In this document: positions 1-9,385 of the stretch, piece by piece
Layout: each line of letters opens with the position of its first letter
Position numbering within the stretch: the first letter of the stretch is position 1
From: Paenibacillus brevis
GTDB taxonomy: Bacteria > Bacillota > Bacilli > Paenibacillales > Paenibacillaceae
DNA: 64,000 nucleotides
NCBI RefSeq assembly: GCF_018919145.1
Contig: NZ_JAHLQJ010000004.1
Span: 1 to 64,000, forward strand
Reading direction: 5' to 3'
Translations under genes and position numbers: made by a program
Notes under the pieces: model-generated
Told to the model about the DNA's origin: nothing
Seen by the model: the letters and a program-made list of their open reading frames with translations, nothing else
Databases searched by the model: none

Positions 1-74
1 CCTTGGTTTTTATGAATATCATCTTATTTTGTTGGTAGGGTAATCCAAAGTTACTTTTGGGACACCCTCTTCTT
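1..74. repeat. Right end of a repeat element, cut by the window edge
   Basis: These bases resemble the right end of the element at 16442-16944. Both carry the run CTTGGTTTTT, then TGAATATCA, then a GGGAC-CCCTCT end. The last part, TTTGGGACACCCTCT, is the reverse complement of the left end of the 16442 element. Like that copy it ends a few bases from the stop codon of a minus-strand gene. Only the end is visible, so the length and content of this copy are unknown. Confidence 0.6.
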
Positions 75-77
75 AAT

Positions 78-608
78 TCAACTCTCCCGCACACGATAAA
101 CTTTGCTGTACAGAATGTCCTTGCAAGCGAGGAACTCTTGCTCGGTGAGTAACCTTGGATAGCTCATGATTTTCAGCGGCAGCGGCTTCCCGCCTTCCCG
201 CAGCGGCGGTTGAACATAGCTGTATTCATTCAGGCGAAAGCCCAGCCGCTCATAGAAAGAGATCCGTCTTGCGGACAACTCGTCCTTCGGCAGCTCTACC
301 TCGAGGATCGTCGGCTTCACCGATTGCTCCCCTAATTGCTCCTCCAGACATTTTCTCACAAGCTTGTTGCCAACCCCGCCCCCGCGCACCGATGGATCAA
401 CCGCGAGATGCTCAATGAAACGCAGCTCAGGAAACTCCCAGACTGCCAGAAAAGCAATGATCCGCTCTTCCTCGTCTCTCTCCGTGAGCAGCCGATACTC
501 CGGCCGGACCAGAAGCTCCTCTTGCCCGGCCTTGGTACGATATTCCGTCACCGGAAAGGATGCCGACATGATTTCATATACACGTTCAAACTGTTTTAGC
601 TGACTCAT
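78..608 (-). CDS. GNAT-family N-acetyltransferase
   Basis: A 176-residue protein of the GNAT fold, which moves an acetyl group from acetyl-CoA to an amine. The acetyl-CoA loop is visible as VDPSVRGGGVGNKLV (about residues 71-85), following a beta strand with FIEHLAV. A later SFYERLGF (about 117-124) is the usual C-terminal motif. The substrate cannot be told from sequence. It starts with ATG preceded by AGGAG. It lies 18 bases downstream of the Fur-family gene on the same strand, so it may be the last gene of the methyltransferase/importer operon, although a role in metal biology is only positional. Confidence 0.85.
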   Translation of the reverse strand: MSQLKQFERVYEIMSASFPVTEYRTKAGQEELLVRPEYRLLTERDEEERIIAFLAVWEFPELRFIEHLAVDPSVRGGGVGNKLVRKCLEEQLGEQSVKPTILEVELPKDELSARRISFYERLGFRLNEYSYVQPPLREGGKPLPLKIMSYPRLLTEQEFLACKDILYSKVYRVRES

Positions 609-626
609 TTAGAATTAATCTCCTGT

Positions 627-1067
627 TTATCCTTCTGTTACGTTCTGGCAAGCCTCGCAGATTCCGTACACCTCGAACCGGTGCCGGATCACCTTATAAT
701 TTCCCGGCAGCTCCAGCCCATGATCCATCGGACAGAAGTCGAAGGCCAGTGTCTTTTCGCAGTTAATGCAGATCAGGTGATGATGATGGTGCGCCGCGCA
801 ATTTTCCCGGAATTTCAAGCCGCCTTCCATGAAATAGAAATGCTCCAGCACGCCCATCTCACTTAGCATTCGAAGATTGCGGTATACCGTATCCAGACTC
901 ATGCTTGGATAATGAACGGACATTTGATCATAGACATCCTTGGGTGATAAATAACCGTCATAATCGGCAAAAATCTGAGCCAGCGTCTTTCGCTGCTCCG
1001 TTACCCTCCACCCGTTACGCGCCATCGTATCCAGCATCTCTTGAACCTTGGAGTGGCTCTTTTCCAT
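627..1067 (-). CDS. Fur-family metalloregulator, Zur-like paralogue
   Basis: A 146-residue Fur-superfamily repressor. The N-terminal winged helix includes [12 protein letters not shown] (about residues 57-68), the typical recognition helix. A His run, AAHHHHHLICINC (about 91-103), and two CxxC pairs (CINC and CEAC near the C-terminus) would bind structural and regulatory metal. It resembles the second copy at 44088-44522, including a shared DFCP motif after the first CxxC. The gene is 108 bases downstream of an ABC ATPase gene of the metal importer. It could be Zur, or a paralogue specialised for another metal. I favour Zur-like because the operon has a Zur-type operator, but PerR or Fur activity is not excluded. 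Confidence 0.85.
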   Translation of the reverse strand: MEKSHSKVQEMLDTMARNGWRVTEQRKTLAQIFADYDGYLSPKDVYDQMSVHYPSMSLDTVYRNLRMLSEMGVLEHFYFMEGGLKFRENCAAHHHHHLICINCEKTLAFDFCPMDHGLELPGNYKVIRHRFEVYGICEACQNVTEG

Positions 1068-1175
1068 ATCCTGCGCACATTCCCTTCCTTGACATCTAAA
1101 GCGTCTGGTCCGCTAGGCCCAGCCCGCAAAAAATTCTATCCTTCTATTTTATCAAGAAAAGGGAGAGTTGTCATA

Positions 1176-1943
1176 TCAGGTAGTGGCGGAAGCGATCAGC
1201 TTCCTTGTGTAAGGATGTTCCGGATGGGAAATGATTTGTGCAGAGCTCCCTTCTTCGATGATCCTGCCCTCCTTCATCACTGCGATTCTGTCTCCAATCC
1301 GGCTAACGAGAGCGATATCATGCGTGATGAACAGGAGAGAGAGGCCCAGTTCCTGTTTTAGCTGCATAAGCAACCTCACAATCTGGGATTGGACGGACAC
1401 ATCCAGTGCGCTGGTGGCTTCGTCGCAAATCAGCAGACTGGGGCTGCTGATAATGGCTCGGGCAATAGCCGCCCGTTGGCATTCTCCGCCGCTCAGTTCT
1501 CCGCAATAACGCTTGCCGTACTCCCTCTTTAATCCGACCATATCCATCATATGGTACGCTCTCTCCTCCATTTGCCGGCGAGGCATCCCGCTATGATAGC
1601 GAAGCCCTTCGCAAATCGAGTATAGCAGCGTCATTCTCGGTGAAAAGGAGGAGGACGGATTCTGGAAAATCATTTGCATTCGTTGACGCTGAAGAAAGCC
1701 CTTGCGGCAAGGTTTGCTTGGGAGCCGGGTCCCATCAAAAACGATTTCGCCCTCCGTGACATCCAGAAGTCCGGCGATCATATGGGCCACCGTAGATTTA
1801 CCGCTGCCGCTTTCCCCGATCAGGCCAAAGCATTCTCCGCTTTTGACAAATAAATCAATGAGGTCAACTGCGGTGACCTTTGAATTTGACCGATGAAACA
1901 CTTTTTTCAGGGCCTTTGCCTCCAAAATCACGTGATCGTCCAT
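1176..1943 (-). CDS. ABC transporter ATPase, dipeptide/nickel (NikE/DppF) type
   Basis: A 255-residue ATPase of the oligopeptide/nickel importer family, which powers uptake with its partner encoded just upstream. Walker A GESGSGKST is at about residues 43-51, the signature LSGGECQR and Walker B LLICDEATSALD follow, and the H-loop is in FITHD. The start has an AGAGGAA site. Oddly, the signature has Cys in place of the usual Gln/Glu (LSGGEC). It is the fifth importer gene of an operon that also contains a methyltransferase. Its substrate is inferred from context to be a metal or metal-metallophore complex rather than a peptide. Confidence 0.9.
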   Translation of the reverse strand: MDDHVILEAKALKKVFHRSNSKVTAVDLIDLFVKSGECFGLIGESGSGKSTVAHMIAGLLDVTEGEIVFDGTRLPSKPCRKGFLQRQRMQMIFQNPSSSFSPRMTLLYSICEGLRYHSGMPRRQMEERAYHMMDMVGLKREYGKRYCGELSGGECQRAAIARAIISSPSLLICDEATSALDVSVQSQIVRLLMQLKQELGLSLLFITHDIALVSRIGDRIAVMKEGRIIEEGSSAQIISHPEHPYTRKLIASATT

Positions 1944-1956
1944 AAGTGGGTTCCTC

Positions 1957-2886
1957 TTATTCCTCCCGTATCCAATGGGTTGATGAAAAATGCTTTCTCC
2001 CAGGCGTTCGATCCGCTTGAACTTCCTCCCTCATGCTATCCCCTTCTCTTACCGCTTTTCTATCATCCGCAGGACCGGGATGCATGGCATCCCGGCTGAT
2101 CGTCTCCAGCCTGGGAACTGCACGCAACAACCCTTGTGTATACGGATGGCGGGCATGACGGAGAACCTCTTGCTTCGTTCCCCATTCAACGAGCCTTCCT
2201 TGGTACATCACACCGACCATGTCCGCCATTTTCTCGACGACAAGCATATTGTGAGTAACTAGCAGGATAGAGAGGTCATGTTTTTTTTGCATGCGAATCA
2301 TCAGCTCGATCATTTCGGCTTGTACCGTAACATCCAATGCGCTGGTAGGCTCATCGGCCAAAATAAGCTTTGGTTGGTTCACTATGGCCATCGCGATGGC
2401 TATGCGCTGACACATGCCCCCGCTCAGTTCAAAAGGATAGGCTTTAAGGATGCTGGCGGGATCGATAAACTGCATCTCGGCAAGCAGCGCAGCTGCTTGT
2501 TGGAGCGCTTGTTTCCTGCCCATTGGCCGATGTACTCTGACGGCTTCATGGAACTGTTCCTGTATCCGCATCCGGGGATCCAAAAATGCCTCCGGATTCT
2601 GAAAGATCATCGATAGCCCTGAGCCTCTCAATTTGCGGTATTCTTCTTCCGGCAAGCCGGGCAGGCTTCGCTTTTCAAAAATAATATCCCCGGATACGAT
2701 TTCTCCATTTTCCCCCAACAGGCCAATAATACTGCGCAAAAGTGTGCTTTTCCCGCTTCCGCTCTCGCCTACAATGACTACCGTTTGCTTGTCCTCTATC
2801 CGTAAATCGATCCCTTTGACAACAGGTGAATGATGGTACCGGACATTCAGATCATGGATTTGCAGCAGCATGGCGTCTTCCGTCAT
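1957..2886 (-). CDS. ABC transporter ATPase, dipeptide/nickel (NikD/DppD) type
   Basis: A 309-residue ATPase, the first of two that drive this importer. Walker A GESGSGKST (about residues 40-48), the signature LSGGMCQR and Walker B LILADEPTSALD are all present. The C-terminal region has the HPYTQGLLRAVPRL motif common in Opp/Dpp ATPases, followed by a charged tail. It starts two bases after the binding-protein stop. A start at a second ATG (position 2871), preceded by GGAAG, is equally plausible and would shorten the protein by five residues. As with its partner, the signature carries Cys after LSGGM. Confidence 0.9.
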   Translation of the reverse strand: MTEDAMLLQIHDLNVRYHHSPVVKGIDLRIEDKQTVVIVGESGSGKSTLLRSIIGLLGENGEIVSGDIIFEKRSLPGLPEEEYRKLRGSGLSMIFQNPEAFLDPRMRIQEQFHEAVRVHRPMGRKQALQQAAALLAEMQFIDPASILKAYPFELSGGMCQRIAIAMAIVNQPKLILADEPTSALDVTVQAEMIELMIRMQKKHDLSILLVTHNMLVVEKMADMVGVMYQGRLVEWGTKQEVLRHARHPYTQGLLRAVPRLETISRDAMHPGPADDRKAVREGDSMREEVQADRTPGRKHFSSTHWIREE

Positions 2887-2888
2887 CG

Positions 2889-4496
2889 TTATTTGGCTTC
2901 CGTCGAAGAATCCAGAATATAAAATTCAGACGGTTGGGCATGAAAGTAGGCTACGGTTTCGCTATTGTAGACACATGTAAAGTTTTTATGGGCAAAAAAT
3001 ATGAACGGCGCATCATCCAAAATATGCTGGGTAATCCCGGTAATCGCCTCATTCTTCTCTTCCTCGCTGGAAGCCTTATGAAGACTCGCTGCCAATGCAT
3101 CCACTTCGGGATTGGAATATTTGCCGAAGTTGTTGCTTCCGTCCGTAACGAACATATACTCGATAAATGCTTGCGGGTTGCCTGTGGAACCGGCCACATA
3201 AGATTCATAGGTCAAGTCGAATTCACCGTTTTTTCTGGCTTCGCTGATGTTTTCCATCGACTCCACCTTTAAATCAATTCCGATTTCCTGCAGCTGGCTT
3301 TGTAGCACCTGGCTTAATTCGAGCATCTCCTTCTGTGCGCTTATCCCGATCATTTTTAACGACAGCTTCACTCCGTTCTTCTCCAGAATGCCGTCTCCGT
3401 TCGTATCGGCAAAACCCGCATCGGCCAGAAGCTGTTTTGCCTTCTCCGGATCAAAAGCGGTTACTGACGCAGTTACATTTTTGATTCCTCCAAATGTGAA
3501 AGCTTCCGGATAAATGCCGTAGGATGGAACCGTTGTATTGTTGGAAATGACTTTCGTATAGCTGTCGCGATCAATCGAATAACTGATGGCTTTTCTCACT
3601 GCTGCATCCTGTACGGCCGGAGATTGCATATTGAAGCGAATCAGCTGGGTTCTCATGCCTGTGCTGGTATCGATTTTCAGATGCTCGGCGTTTTGAATAA
3701 CAGGGATCGCGGTTTCCGGCACCTGGACGACAACGTCAATTTCACCGTTCTGAAAGGCCATCGTCAAGGCATCCGCATCCTTGACTGTTTTGAAGATCGC
3801 CTTGTCCAGCTTTGGCGCCTCTCCCCAATAATGCTCGTTCTTAACAACGACAAGCTCCACCCCGGGATTAAATTCATTTGGAATATAAGGGCCGGTATAA
3901 TATGTTTGTTCAGCGAAATCCGTAGAGCCTTCAGCGTCATAAACGGTCCATAGGGGATCCGTCAAATCATTGGCCAGGCCGGTCGCCGCTTCCGAGAGCA
4001 CGATCTTCAAGCTTTGTCCCGAGGCTTCAAATCCTTGGATCGGCAGCAGCTCTTTGGCGCGTTCATTGACCTCAAGCGTACGTTCGAAGCATCTTTTAAC
4101 CGCTTCTGCCGTCATTTTGACGCCATTATGAAATACAACGTCATCGCGCAAAATAAACTCCCAGGTTTTGTTGTCCGCTGTTTGATAGGACTCCACGAGC
4201 CAAGGCACCGCCTTGAACGCGTCATCTAAACGGAACAAGCCTTCGCCGACTCCATAAGAGCCGATTGCCCAACCGTCCCAGCCGTAAGCCGGATCCCATT
4301 GTTCATTGTAAAAATAACCAACCGAGCCGAAAGTCAGTACTTTTTCCTCGGCTTTTTCAGCCAACGCGACAGGTTGTGAGGTTGAACTCTGTTGCCCGTT
4401 GGACTCCTGTTCGCTTTTGCTTGCGCAGCCGGAAAACAAACCTGTGAATATCAGGCAGATTAATGTCATTGTGATCGCCTTTGTTTTCATATTCAT
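2889..4496 (-). CDS. Nickel/peptide-type extracellular binding lipoprotein
   Basis: A 535-residue family-5 solute-binding protein (NikA/OppA/CntA class) that captures the substrate outside the membrane. I chose ATG at 4496 because it has GAGGGAG at good spacing and gives a lipoprotein signal: basic N-terminus, hydrophobic segment and lipobox LFSGC near residue 23. A longer open frame exists but would remove the signal from the N-terminus. It sits between permease and ATPase genes of one importer. The Zur-type operator at 7025 suggests the ligand is a zinc-related metal, perhaps as a metallophore complex like that handled by CntA. That is inference; no ligand residues were assigned. Confidence 0.88.
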   Translation of the reverse strand: MNMKTKAITMTLICLIFTGLFSGCASKSEQESNGQQSSTSQPVALAEKAEEKVLTFGSVGYFYNEQWDPAYGWDGWAIGSYGVGEGLFRLDDAFKAVPWLVESYQTADNKTWEFILRDDVVFHNGVKMTAEAVKRCFERTLEVNERAKELLPIQGFEASGQSLKIVLSEAATGLANDLTDPLWTVYDAEGSTDFAEQTYYTGPYIPNEFNPGVELVVVKNEHYWGEAPKLDKAIFKTVKDADALTMAFQNGEIDVVVQVPETAIPVIQNAEHLKIDTSTGMRTQLIRFNMQSPAVQDAAVRKAISYSIDRDSYTKVISNNTTVPSYGIYPEAFTFGGIKNVTASVTAFDPEKAKQLLADAGFADTNGDGILEKNGVKLSLKMIGISAQKEMLELSQVLQSQLQEIGIDLKVESMENISEARKNGEFDLTYESYVAGSTGNPQAFIEYMFVTDGSNNFGKYSNPEVDALAASLHKASSEEEKNEAITGITQHILDDAPFIFFAHKNFTCVYNSETVAYFHAQPSEFYILDSSTEAK

Positions 4497-4509
4497 ATCT
4501 CTCCCTCTT

Positions 4510-5343
4510 TTATTTTCCGGTTGCTTTGCGGTCCAGTAACCCGCGAAGGGTATCGCCCAGATAGTTAAAGCAAACCACGACGACAAACAACGCAAACCCG
4601 GTAAAAATAACGACCCATGGAGCCGTCTGTAAATAATTTCTGGCTTCGCTCATCATCGCTCCCCACTCCGCTGTTGGACGCTGGGCCCCCAGCCCCAAAA
4701 AGGATAGTCCGGCCATGCTCAAAATAACGGCGCTAATATCGAGAACACCTGTGATCAGAATCGGCGAACCGATGTTGGGAAGCATGTATTTCAAAACGAT
4801 GTGATGATTTCCGGCTCCGCAAAGCCGGGAAGCTTTAATGTAATTCTCATTTTTGATTCCTAGGACCAAGCTTCTTCCCAGCCGGGCATAGGATGTCCAA
4901 AAGACGACCGCCAGCGAAATCATGCCGTTCATCAACCCGATCCCTAAGGTTCCGGCAACAGCCACCGCCAGTAAAAAGTAGGGGAATGCCTGAAAGATCG
5001 TAGTGATCCGCATCAAGAGGGCGTCGACGATCCCCCCAACATAACCCGAAATCACGCCTATAGCCGTACCGAAAGCCGCGGCAACCAGGACAACAACCAG
5101 CGCGGAAAAAATCGACACCGATGCGCCTGACAGGATCCGTGAGAAGACACATCTACCTAAATGATCTGTCCCGAAGGGATGCTCCCAGCTTGGTGAAAGC
5201 TGTGCCAGCGCCAAATTCGTTTTATAGGGATCATGAGGGGCGAGGTGCGATCCGAACAAGGCAAGAAGCAGAATGCTGCCAACTAACGCAAGACTTAAAA
5301 TGAGACCTGTTTTCATTTTTTTCTGCTTGTCCAGTCCTGTCAC
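4510..5343 (-). CDS. ABC permease, dipeptide/nickel (NikC/DppC) type
   Basis: About 277 residues with the binding-protein-dependent transport domain. Several membrane helices are visible, beginning with LILSLALVGSILLLALFG. The early motif DPYKTN and the EAA-like loop ASRLCGAGNHHIVLKYMLPN are typical of DppC/NikC. The start is uncertain. GTG at 5343 overlaps the upstream stop as GTGA, but GGAGG abuts it directly. ATG at 5316 lacks a good ribosome site, and a CTG at 5334 has the best spacing. All give the same membrane core. Confidence 0.88.
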   Translation of the reverse strand: MTGLDKQKKMKTGLILSLALVGSILLLALFGSHLAPHDPYKTNLALAQLSPSWEHPFGTDHLGRCVFSRILSGASVSIFSALVVVLVAAAFGTAIGVISGYVGGIVDALLMRITTIFQAFPYFLLAVAVAGTLGIGLMNGMISLAVVFWTSYARLGRSLVLGIKNENYIKASRLCGAGNHHIVLKYMLPNIGSPILITGVLDISAVILSMAGLSFLGLGAQRPTAEWGAMMSEARNYLQTAPWVVIFTGFALFVVVVCFNYLGDTLRGLLDRKATGK

Positions 5344-6275
5344 CCTCCGATCCTTTTCAGCTTTGGATTCAGCAGCAGATAAAGGAACTCGATGATGGCA
5401 TTCACCAGCAAATAAATAAATGCCATCCATACGACATAGCCCTGAATAACAGGGTAATCCCGGTATTCAATCGCTTCAACCGCCAGCTTCCCCAAGCCAG
5501 GCCAGTTAAAGATGCTCTCTACGATAATCGTTCCTCCCAGCAACACGCCAAGGGAAATGCCCGTTAGCGTGACGATGGGCGTAAGCGTATTTTTCAAAAT
5601 ATGCACAAAAAACACGACGCGGCCGGGTACTCCTCTAGCATAAAGTCCTGCAACATAATCATGCTGCAGCTCCCGGAGCACGACCGAACGAATCTGTCGG
5701 ATATAAACAGAGATCAAATTCAGCGATAAAGCCAGCACGGGGAGAATCAGCCCTTTAAGACTTCCGGCCCCGATGACGGGCAAAAGCTTAAGCTTATAAG
5801 ACAATTGATACATCAATATCAGTGAAATAAAGAACACGGGAAGCGATACAAAAATGTAATTGGTCAGCTGAATCAACCGGTCAAACCAAGAGCCCTGATA
5901 TTTCGCGCAGGCCACTCCCAAAGGAACCGCAACGGCCATCGTAACCAGCATGGACGAAACGGCAAGCAGAAGCGTATGCGGCAAGGCTTTGATCAGTTCC
6001 TGCGCTACGGGACGGTTTGACTTGATGGAGACGCCCATATCTCCTTGCAGCAAATCTCCCAGCCAGGCAATGTATTGTACGGGAATGGGGCGATTCAGCC
6101 CCAGCTGCTCCCTTGTTTTTTGCAGCAATTCCTCCGAAGGCGCGATTCCGTTTTCGGTGAGCCACATTTCGGCAGGATCACCGGGAGATAGGTAGGATAA
6201 TGCAAACGACAACGCCGTAATACCGATCAGTGTGACGAGAAACGAACCCATGCTTTTTCCAGCAGCCCGAATCAA
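5340..6275 (-). CDS. ABC permease, dipeptide/nickel (NikB/DppB) type
   Basis: A 311-residue permease of the DppB/NikB class. The N-terminal helix is followed by the family motif LSPGDPAEMW (about residues 30-39), then about five more helices. A cytoplasmic loop, YVAGLYARGVPGRVVFFVHI, is where the ATPase docks in this family. Translation begins at TTG, supported by GGAGGAGG seven bases upstream. The stop overlaps the candidate GTG start of the next permease, so the two are probably translationally coupled. Confidence 0.9.
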   Translation of the reverse strand: MIRAAGKSMGSFLVTLIGITALSFALSYLSPGDPAEMWLTENGIAPSEELLQKTREQLGLNRPIPVQYIAWLGDLLQGDMGVSIKSNRPVAQELIKALPHTLLLAVSSMLVTMAVAVPLGVACAKYQGSWFDRLIQLTNYIFVSLPVFFISLILMYQLSYKLKLLPVIGAGSLKGLILPVLALSLNLISVYIRQIRSVVLRELQHDYVAGLYARGVPGRVVFFVHILKNTLTPIVTLTGISLGVLLGGTIIVESIFNWPGLGKLAVEAIEYRDYPVIQGYVVWMAFIYLLVNAIIEFLYLLLNPKLKRIGG

Positions 6276-6312
6276 AGCCTAGCCTCCTCCCGGTTCCAAT
6301 GCAGCTTGTCCA

Positions 6313-7005
6313 TCACTCTGCGGAAGGAGCAGTGAAGCGATAAATGTACGCTTCTTGATATTCATATTGCATCCGATCGGAAATAGCGTTAAACCACATA
6401 TCGTTAGGATCGATGGTAATGTAGCCTGGAGGCGGCATTCTGCGCAGTTCTACCTTAAAGCCCTCCTGAAAAAAAGCATCCGCAATATCGTTTAGGGAGT
6501 GCAGTTGCATCGGCAGCGAGCCGTGGCGGTCAATTTGTTTCTTGTAATGCAGCAAGCTGGGGTTTTTGCTGTAATCCGTATAGGTGCAATAGTATACTCC
6601 TCCCGGCTTAAGAGCCTGCTTGATTTTCCAGGCGTGCTCCGCCAGATCCTGAATCAGATAAATGACGGAAATACTGAAGGCGATATCAAAGGCATGATTG
6701 AATTTATCGACATGTGCGGTCACCTCATAAGTTATCGGCAAATCATTTTTCCGCGCGTTCGCTACTTCAATGGATTGCTTGGCCAAATCAACCCCGGTTC
6801 CGTCCAAGAAGGGCTTTTGAGCATACAAAAACCTGAGAAAGCCCCCTTGATTGCATCCGAAATCGAGCACACGGGATGTGCTGAAATCCGTCTCTTCAAT
6901 CATGCTGACGACCTTCCGCCAATGGGGCTGATGGTTGTCCTCCATCGCTTGCTCCCCCCGTTCCCGATCATTCCACCACACATCGTAAAGCTGTTGATCC
7001 GTCAT
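6313..7005 (-). CDS. Class I SAM-dependent methyltransferase
   Basis: A 230-residue Rossmann-fold methyltransferase. Motif I, RVLDFGCNQGGFLRFL (about residues 45-60), binds S-adenosylmethionine. The acidic end of strand 2 is GTGVDLAKQSI, and LKPGGVYY is the usual post-motif. The substrate is unknown. It is the first gene of the importer operon, directly after a Zur-like operator, with GGAGG before its ATG. It is not a nicotianamine-synthase-like CntL by its motifs. Possible roles are finishing or altering an imported or exported metallophore, or a regulatory methylation; none can be chosen from sequence. Confidence 0.85.
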   Translation of the reverse strand: MTDQQLYDVWWNDRERGEQAMEDNHQPHWRKVVSMIEETDFSTSRVLDFGCNQGGFLRFLYAQKPFLDGTGVDLAKQSIEVANARKNDLPITYEVTAHVDKFNHAFDIAFSISVIYLIQDLAEHAWKIKQALKPGGVYYCTYTDYSKNPSLLHYKKQIDRHGSLPMQLHSLNDIADAFFQEGFKVELRRMPPPGYITIDPNDMWFNAISDRMQYEYQEAYIYRFTAPSAE

Positions 7006-7024
7006 AAAAAATCCTCCACTTCAC

Positions 7025-7045
7025 TAATCGTAAAAATTACTAATA
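7025..7045 (-). promoter_or_regulatory. Zur-like operator before the methyltransferase/importer operon
   Basis: The 21-bp site matches the Bacillus Zur box at 12 of 14 core positions (TCGTAAAAATTACTA against TCGTAATNATTACGA). It lies 20 bases upstream of the ATG at 7005, close to the ribosome site, a usual place for repression. It is one of eight such sites in the window. Confidence 0.7.
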
Positions 7046-7158
7046 AAATCAGAATACATGCCTGACTGAGGACTGTCAACTGTAATGTTCCAACCGTGTA
7101 TTGAATCTATTTCACCTAGATAGCACAAATGGTCTTAGATATTATTCGGACGGCAAGC

Positions 7159-7197
7159 CAAAAAGCCCGGCATACCTACGTGTACACCGGGCTCTTT
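7159..7197 (-). terminator. Intrinsic terminator after the alpha-glucuronidase gene
   Basis: On the minus strand AGCCCGG pairs with CCGGGCT across a 16-base loop and is followed by five T residues. It lies about 60 bases past the stop codon at 7257, so it would end the xylan-utilisation transcript. Confidence 0.75.
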
Positions 7198-7256
7198 ATA
7201 TTTTAGTGTCCTCATTCCCCATTGATCCTTAGCTTGAAGAGACTATAGTTAAAAAA

Positions 7257-9314
7257 TCAATAGATCGTTCGGCCGTGCTCGTCCGCGATGCCGCTCTTGC
7301 GCCAAAAGTAAGTATTGATGACGTCCCGCCATTCTTTGGCGTGCTCGATTTGCTCCTGAAGCCGGCTTCGCCCTTGCTCGAAAATATCATGGTCGATCAA
7401 TCCTTTTAGCCCTTCCCACTGTTCGGCCAACGCCTCGGATCCCTTTACACCCTCAAAATGGGAATCGTAAATATGCTGAATGACCGTCTTGCCGGAATGA
7501 AGCCGGTGTGTGTAAGGAACGTGATGAAAAAAGAGCAGCAGTTCATCCGGGGTCGTCTCGGCGGATTCAAACCGTTCCGAATGAGGACGATGATACTGGC
7601 TCGCATAACCCGTTCCCGTTCGTACGCTCCGATCCACCCCAATGCCGTAACAGTCGGCAAAATGATAGGTGCCCCACATTGAATATTCGTAGCCATCGAC
7701 ATCCGGGCCGTAATGATGATTCGGCTTGACCATCCAGCCGACACCGAGCGGTGAGGTATATGATTCGTACAAGCTCCATGAAGACATCAACATGGCAAGA
7801 AGGGTCTTGATAACGCGATCATGATCTCCGAAGGTCTGCTTTATCCACTCTTCCGCAATTCTATCGGCAGCTAACTCCGGATTCCAGGCAAGACGGCCAT
7901 AGCCATACAAGTTCGCTTGAGCAAGCGGATGTCCCGTCCAGTTGGCGTCATCGCCAACATTGGACACCGCCGCGAATCCGCCCAGCGGTCGTCCGAACAA
8001 CGAGCCGTCCGCGACTTTCTTGATCGTTGATCCTTCGCCTCGGGCATGGGTATCGAAATCAAGCGCTTCTTTCCATTGCGGAACAAGGTAGCACAAATGG
8101 CGCTGTTGACCGGTATACTCCTGCGTAACTTGGAATTCGATCAGCATATTCGTATGCGGCATCGCACCAAACAGCGGAGACACCGGCTCCCGGACCTGAA
8201 AATCCATCGGGCCATTCTTCACCTGCAATACGACGTTATCCCTAAACCGGCCATCCAGCGGTGTGAAATGATCGTAAGCGGCGCGTGCACGGTCTGTCTT
8301 CCGGTCGCGCCAGTCCTGCTTGCAGTTATAGACAAAGCAGCGCCAGACGACGATACCGCCATACGGCGCCAAAGCCTCCGCCAGCATGTTGGCCCCATCG
8401 GCATGGTCTCGGCCATAAGTGAAGGGTCCCGGACGAAACTCGGAATCCGCCTTGACAAGGAACCCGCCGAAATCGGGAATCCATTTATAGACTTCCTTCA
8501 CTCGATCCTTCCACCAGGTACGAACTGCTTCTTCGAGAGGATCGGCCGTAGCGAGACCGCCCATTTCTATCGGTGCGGCAAAATTAATACTAAGATACAG
8601 GCGAATGCCATATGCACGAAATACATTTGCCATATCTGCGATCCTAGGGAGATACCGCTCACTCAAAAACAAGGTCTCCTCTCTGTGTACATTAACGTTA
8701 TTGACGACGATGCCGTTGATTCCCACCGACGCCAGCAACCTCGCGTAATCGCGGACTCGGGACAGGTCTGGAACCACTTCCCCTTCCGCATAGAAAATCG
8801 AGCGTCCCGCATATCCGCGTTCGATACTTCCATCAACATTGTCCCATTCGTTGATCAGCCGCAGGCCATTTGCCGGATTGCTCAATTCGTCTAACTCATT
8901 CAGCCGCTCCCCTGTCTTAATTAAACGCAGGAGGGCAAATGCCCCGTACAGTACTCCCCGGCCGGTCGAACCCGCGATGATGATACTTTGACCAGCCCGC
9001 CGAAGGCGGAAGCCATCCGCTTGAACCGCCGACATTTCTACTTCACTAAAGGCGCTTGCAACTTCTGAACATCCCTGGAACGTCCCGATCCGCAAGCATC
9101 CCCCTCCATCTGCCGGAACGGCATTGTCCGGACGTCTGCCCGTCCAGGCTGTGATCGTCTCCGTCAGTTCGTAAGCTGCCGTTCGAATACATTCATCGCT
9201 CTCTTCCGCGATAATCCTGCTTGCCCAATCCGTCAGGGAAGAGACTTGATCTTTGTCCGTCAAAGCCCTTCTTCCCAGCCAGGCATCATATCCGGCCTGC
9301 TCTGCAACCTTCAT
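7257..9314 (-). CDS. aguA: GH67 alpha-glucuronidase
   Basis: A 685-residue enzyme of glycoside hydrolase family 67, near the family's usual length and without a signal peptide, so cytoplasmic. It removes 4-O-methylglucuronic acid from the end of imported aldouronates. The catalytic acid lies in [13 protein letters not shown] (about residues 286-298), and the two acidic catalytic residues lie in the motif [18 protein letters not shown] (Asp and Glu, about 367-384). ATG is preceded by GGAAGGGAG. It follows the LplA-type binding protein, separated by a hairpin that may lower its expression relative to that protein. Confidence 0.95.
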   Translation of the reverse strand: MKVAEQAGYDAWLGRRALTDKDQVSSLTDWASRIIAEESDECIRTAAYELTETITAWTGRRPDNAVPADGGGCLRIGTFQGCSEVASAFSEVEMSAVQADGFRLRRAGQSIIIAGSTGRGVLYGAFALLRLIKTGERLNELDELSNPANGLRLINEWDNVDGSIERGYAGRSIFYAEGEVVPDLSRVRDYARLLASVGINGIVVNNVNVHREETLFLSERYLPRIADMANVFRAYGIRLYLSINFAAPIEMGGLATADPLEEAVRTWWKDRVKEVYKWIPDFGGFLVKADSEFRPGPFTYGRDHADGANMLAEALAPYGGIVVWRCFVYNCKQDWRDRKTDRARAAYDHFTPLDGRFRDNVVLQVKNGPMDFQVREPVSPLFGAMPHTNMLIEFQVTQEYTGQQRHLCYLVPQWKEALDFDTHARGEGSTIKKVADGSLFGRPLGGFAAVSNVGDDANWTGHPLAQANLYGYGRLAWNPELAADRIAEEWIKQTFGDHDRVIKTLLAMLMSSWSLYESYTSPLGVGWMVKPNHHYGPDVDGYEYSMWGTYHFADCYGIGVDRSVRTGTGYASQYHRPHSERFESAETTPDELLLFFHHVPYTHRLHSGKTVIQHIYDSHFEGVKGSEALAEQWEGLKGLIDHDIFEQGRSRLQEQIEHAKEWRDVINTYFWRKSGIADEHGRTIY

Positions 9315-9334
9315 CTCTCTTTCTCCCTTCCATT

Positions 9335-9374
9335 AAAAAAGAACCCGGCGCACCGTAAAGGCTTACCAGGCTCT
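9335..9374 (-). terminator. Terminator-like hairpin between lplA-like and aguA genes
   Basis: On the minus strand GAGCCTGG pairs with CCGGGTTC (one GT-type mismatch allowed), followed by six T residues. It sits between two genes of what should be one operon. Partial readthrough would give more binding protein than enzyme, a common arrangement for sugar importers. Confidence 0.65.
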
Positions 9375-9385
9375 TTTGCGCTAAT

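Noticed and set aside
2889..4595. Longer start for the importer binding protein
   Set aside because: The extra 33 residues overlap the permease gene and hide the lipoprotein signal. ATG at 4496 has a good ribosome site.
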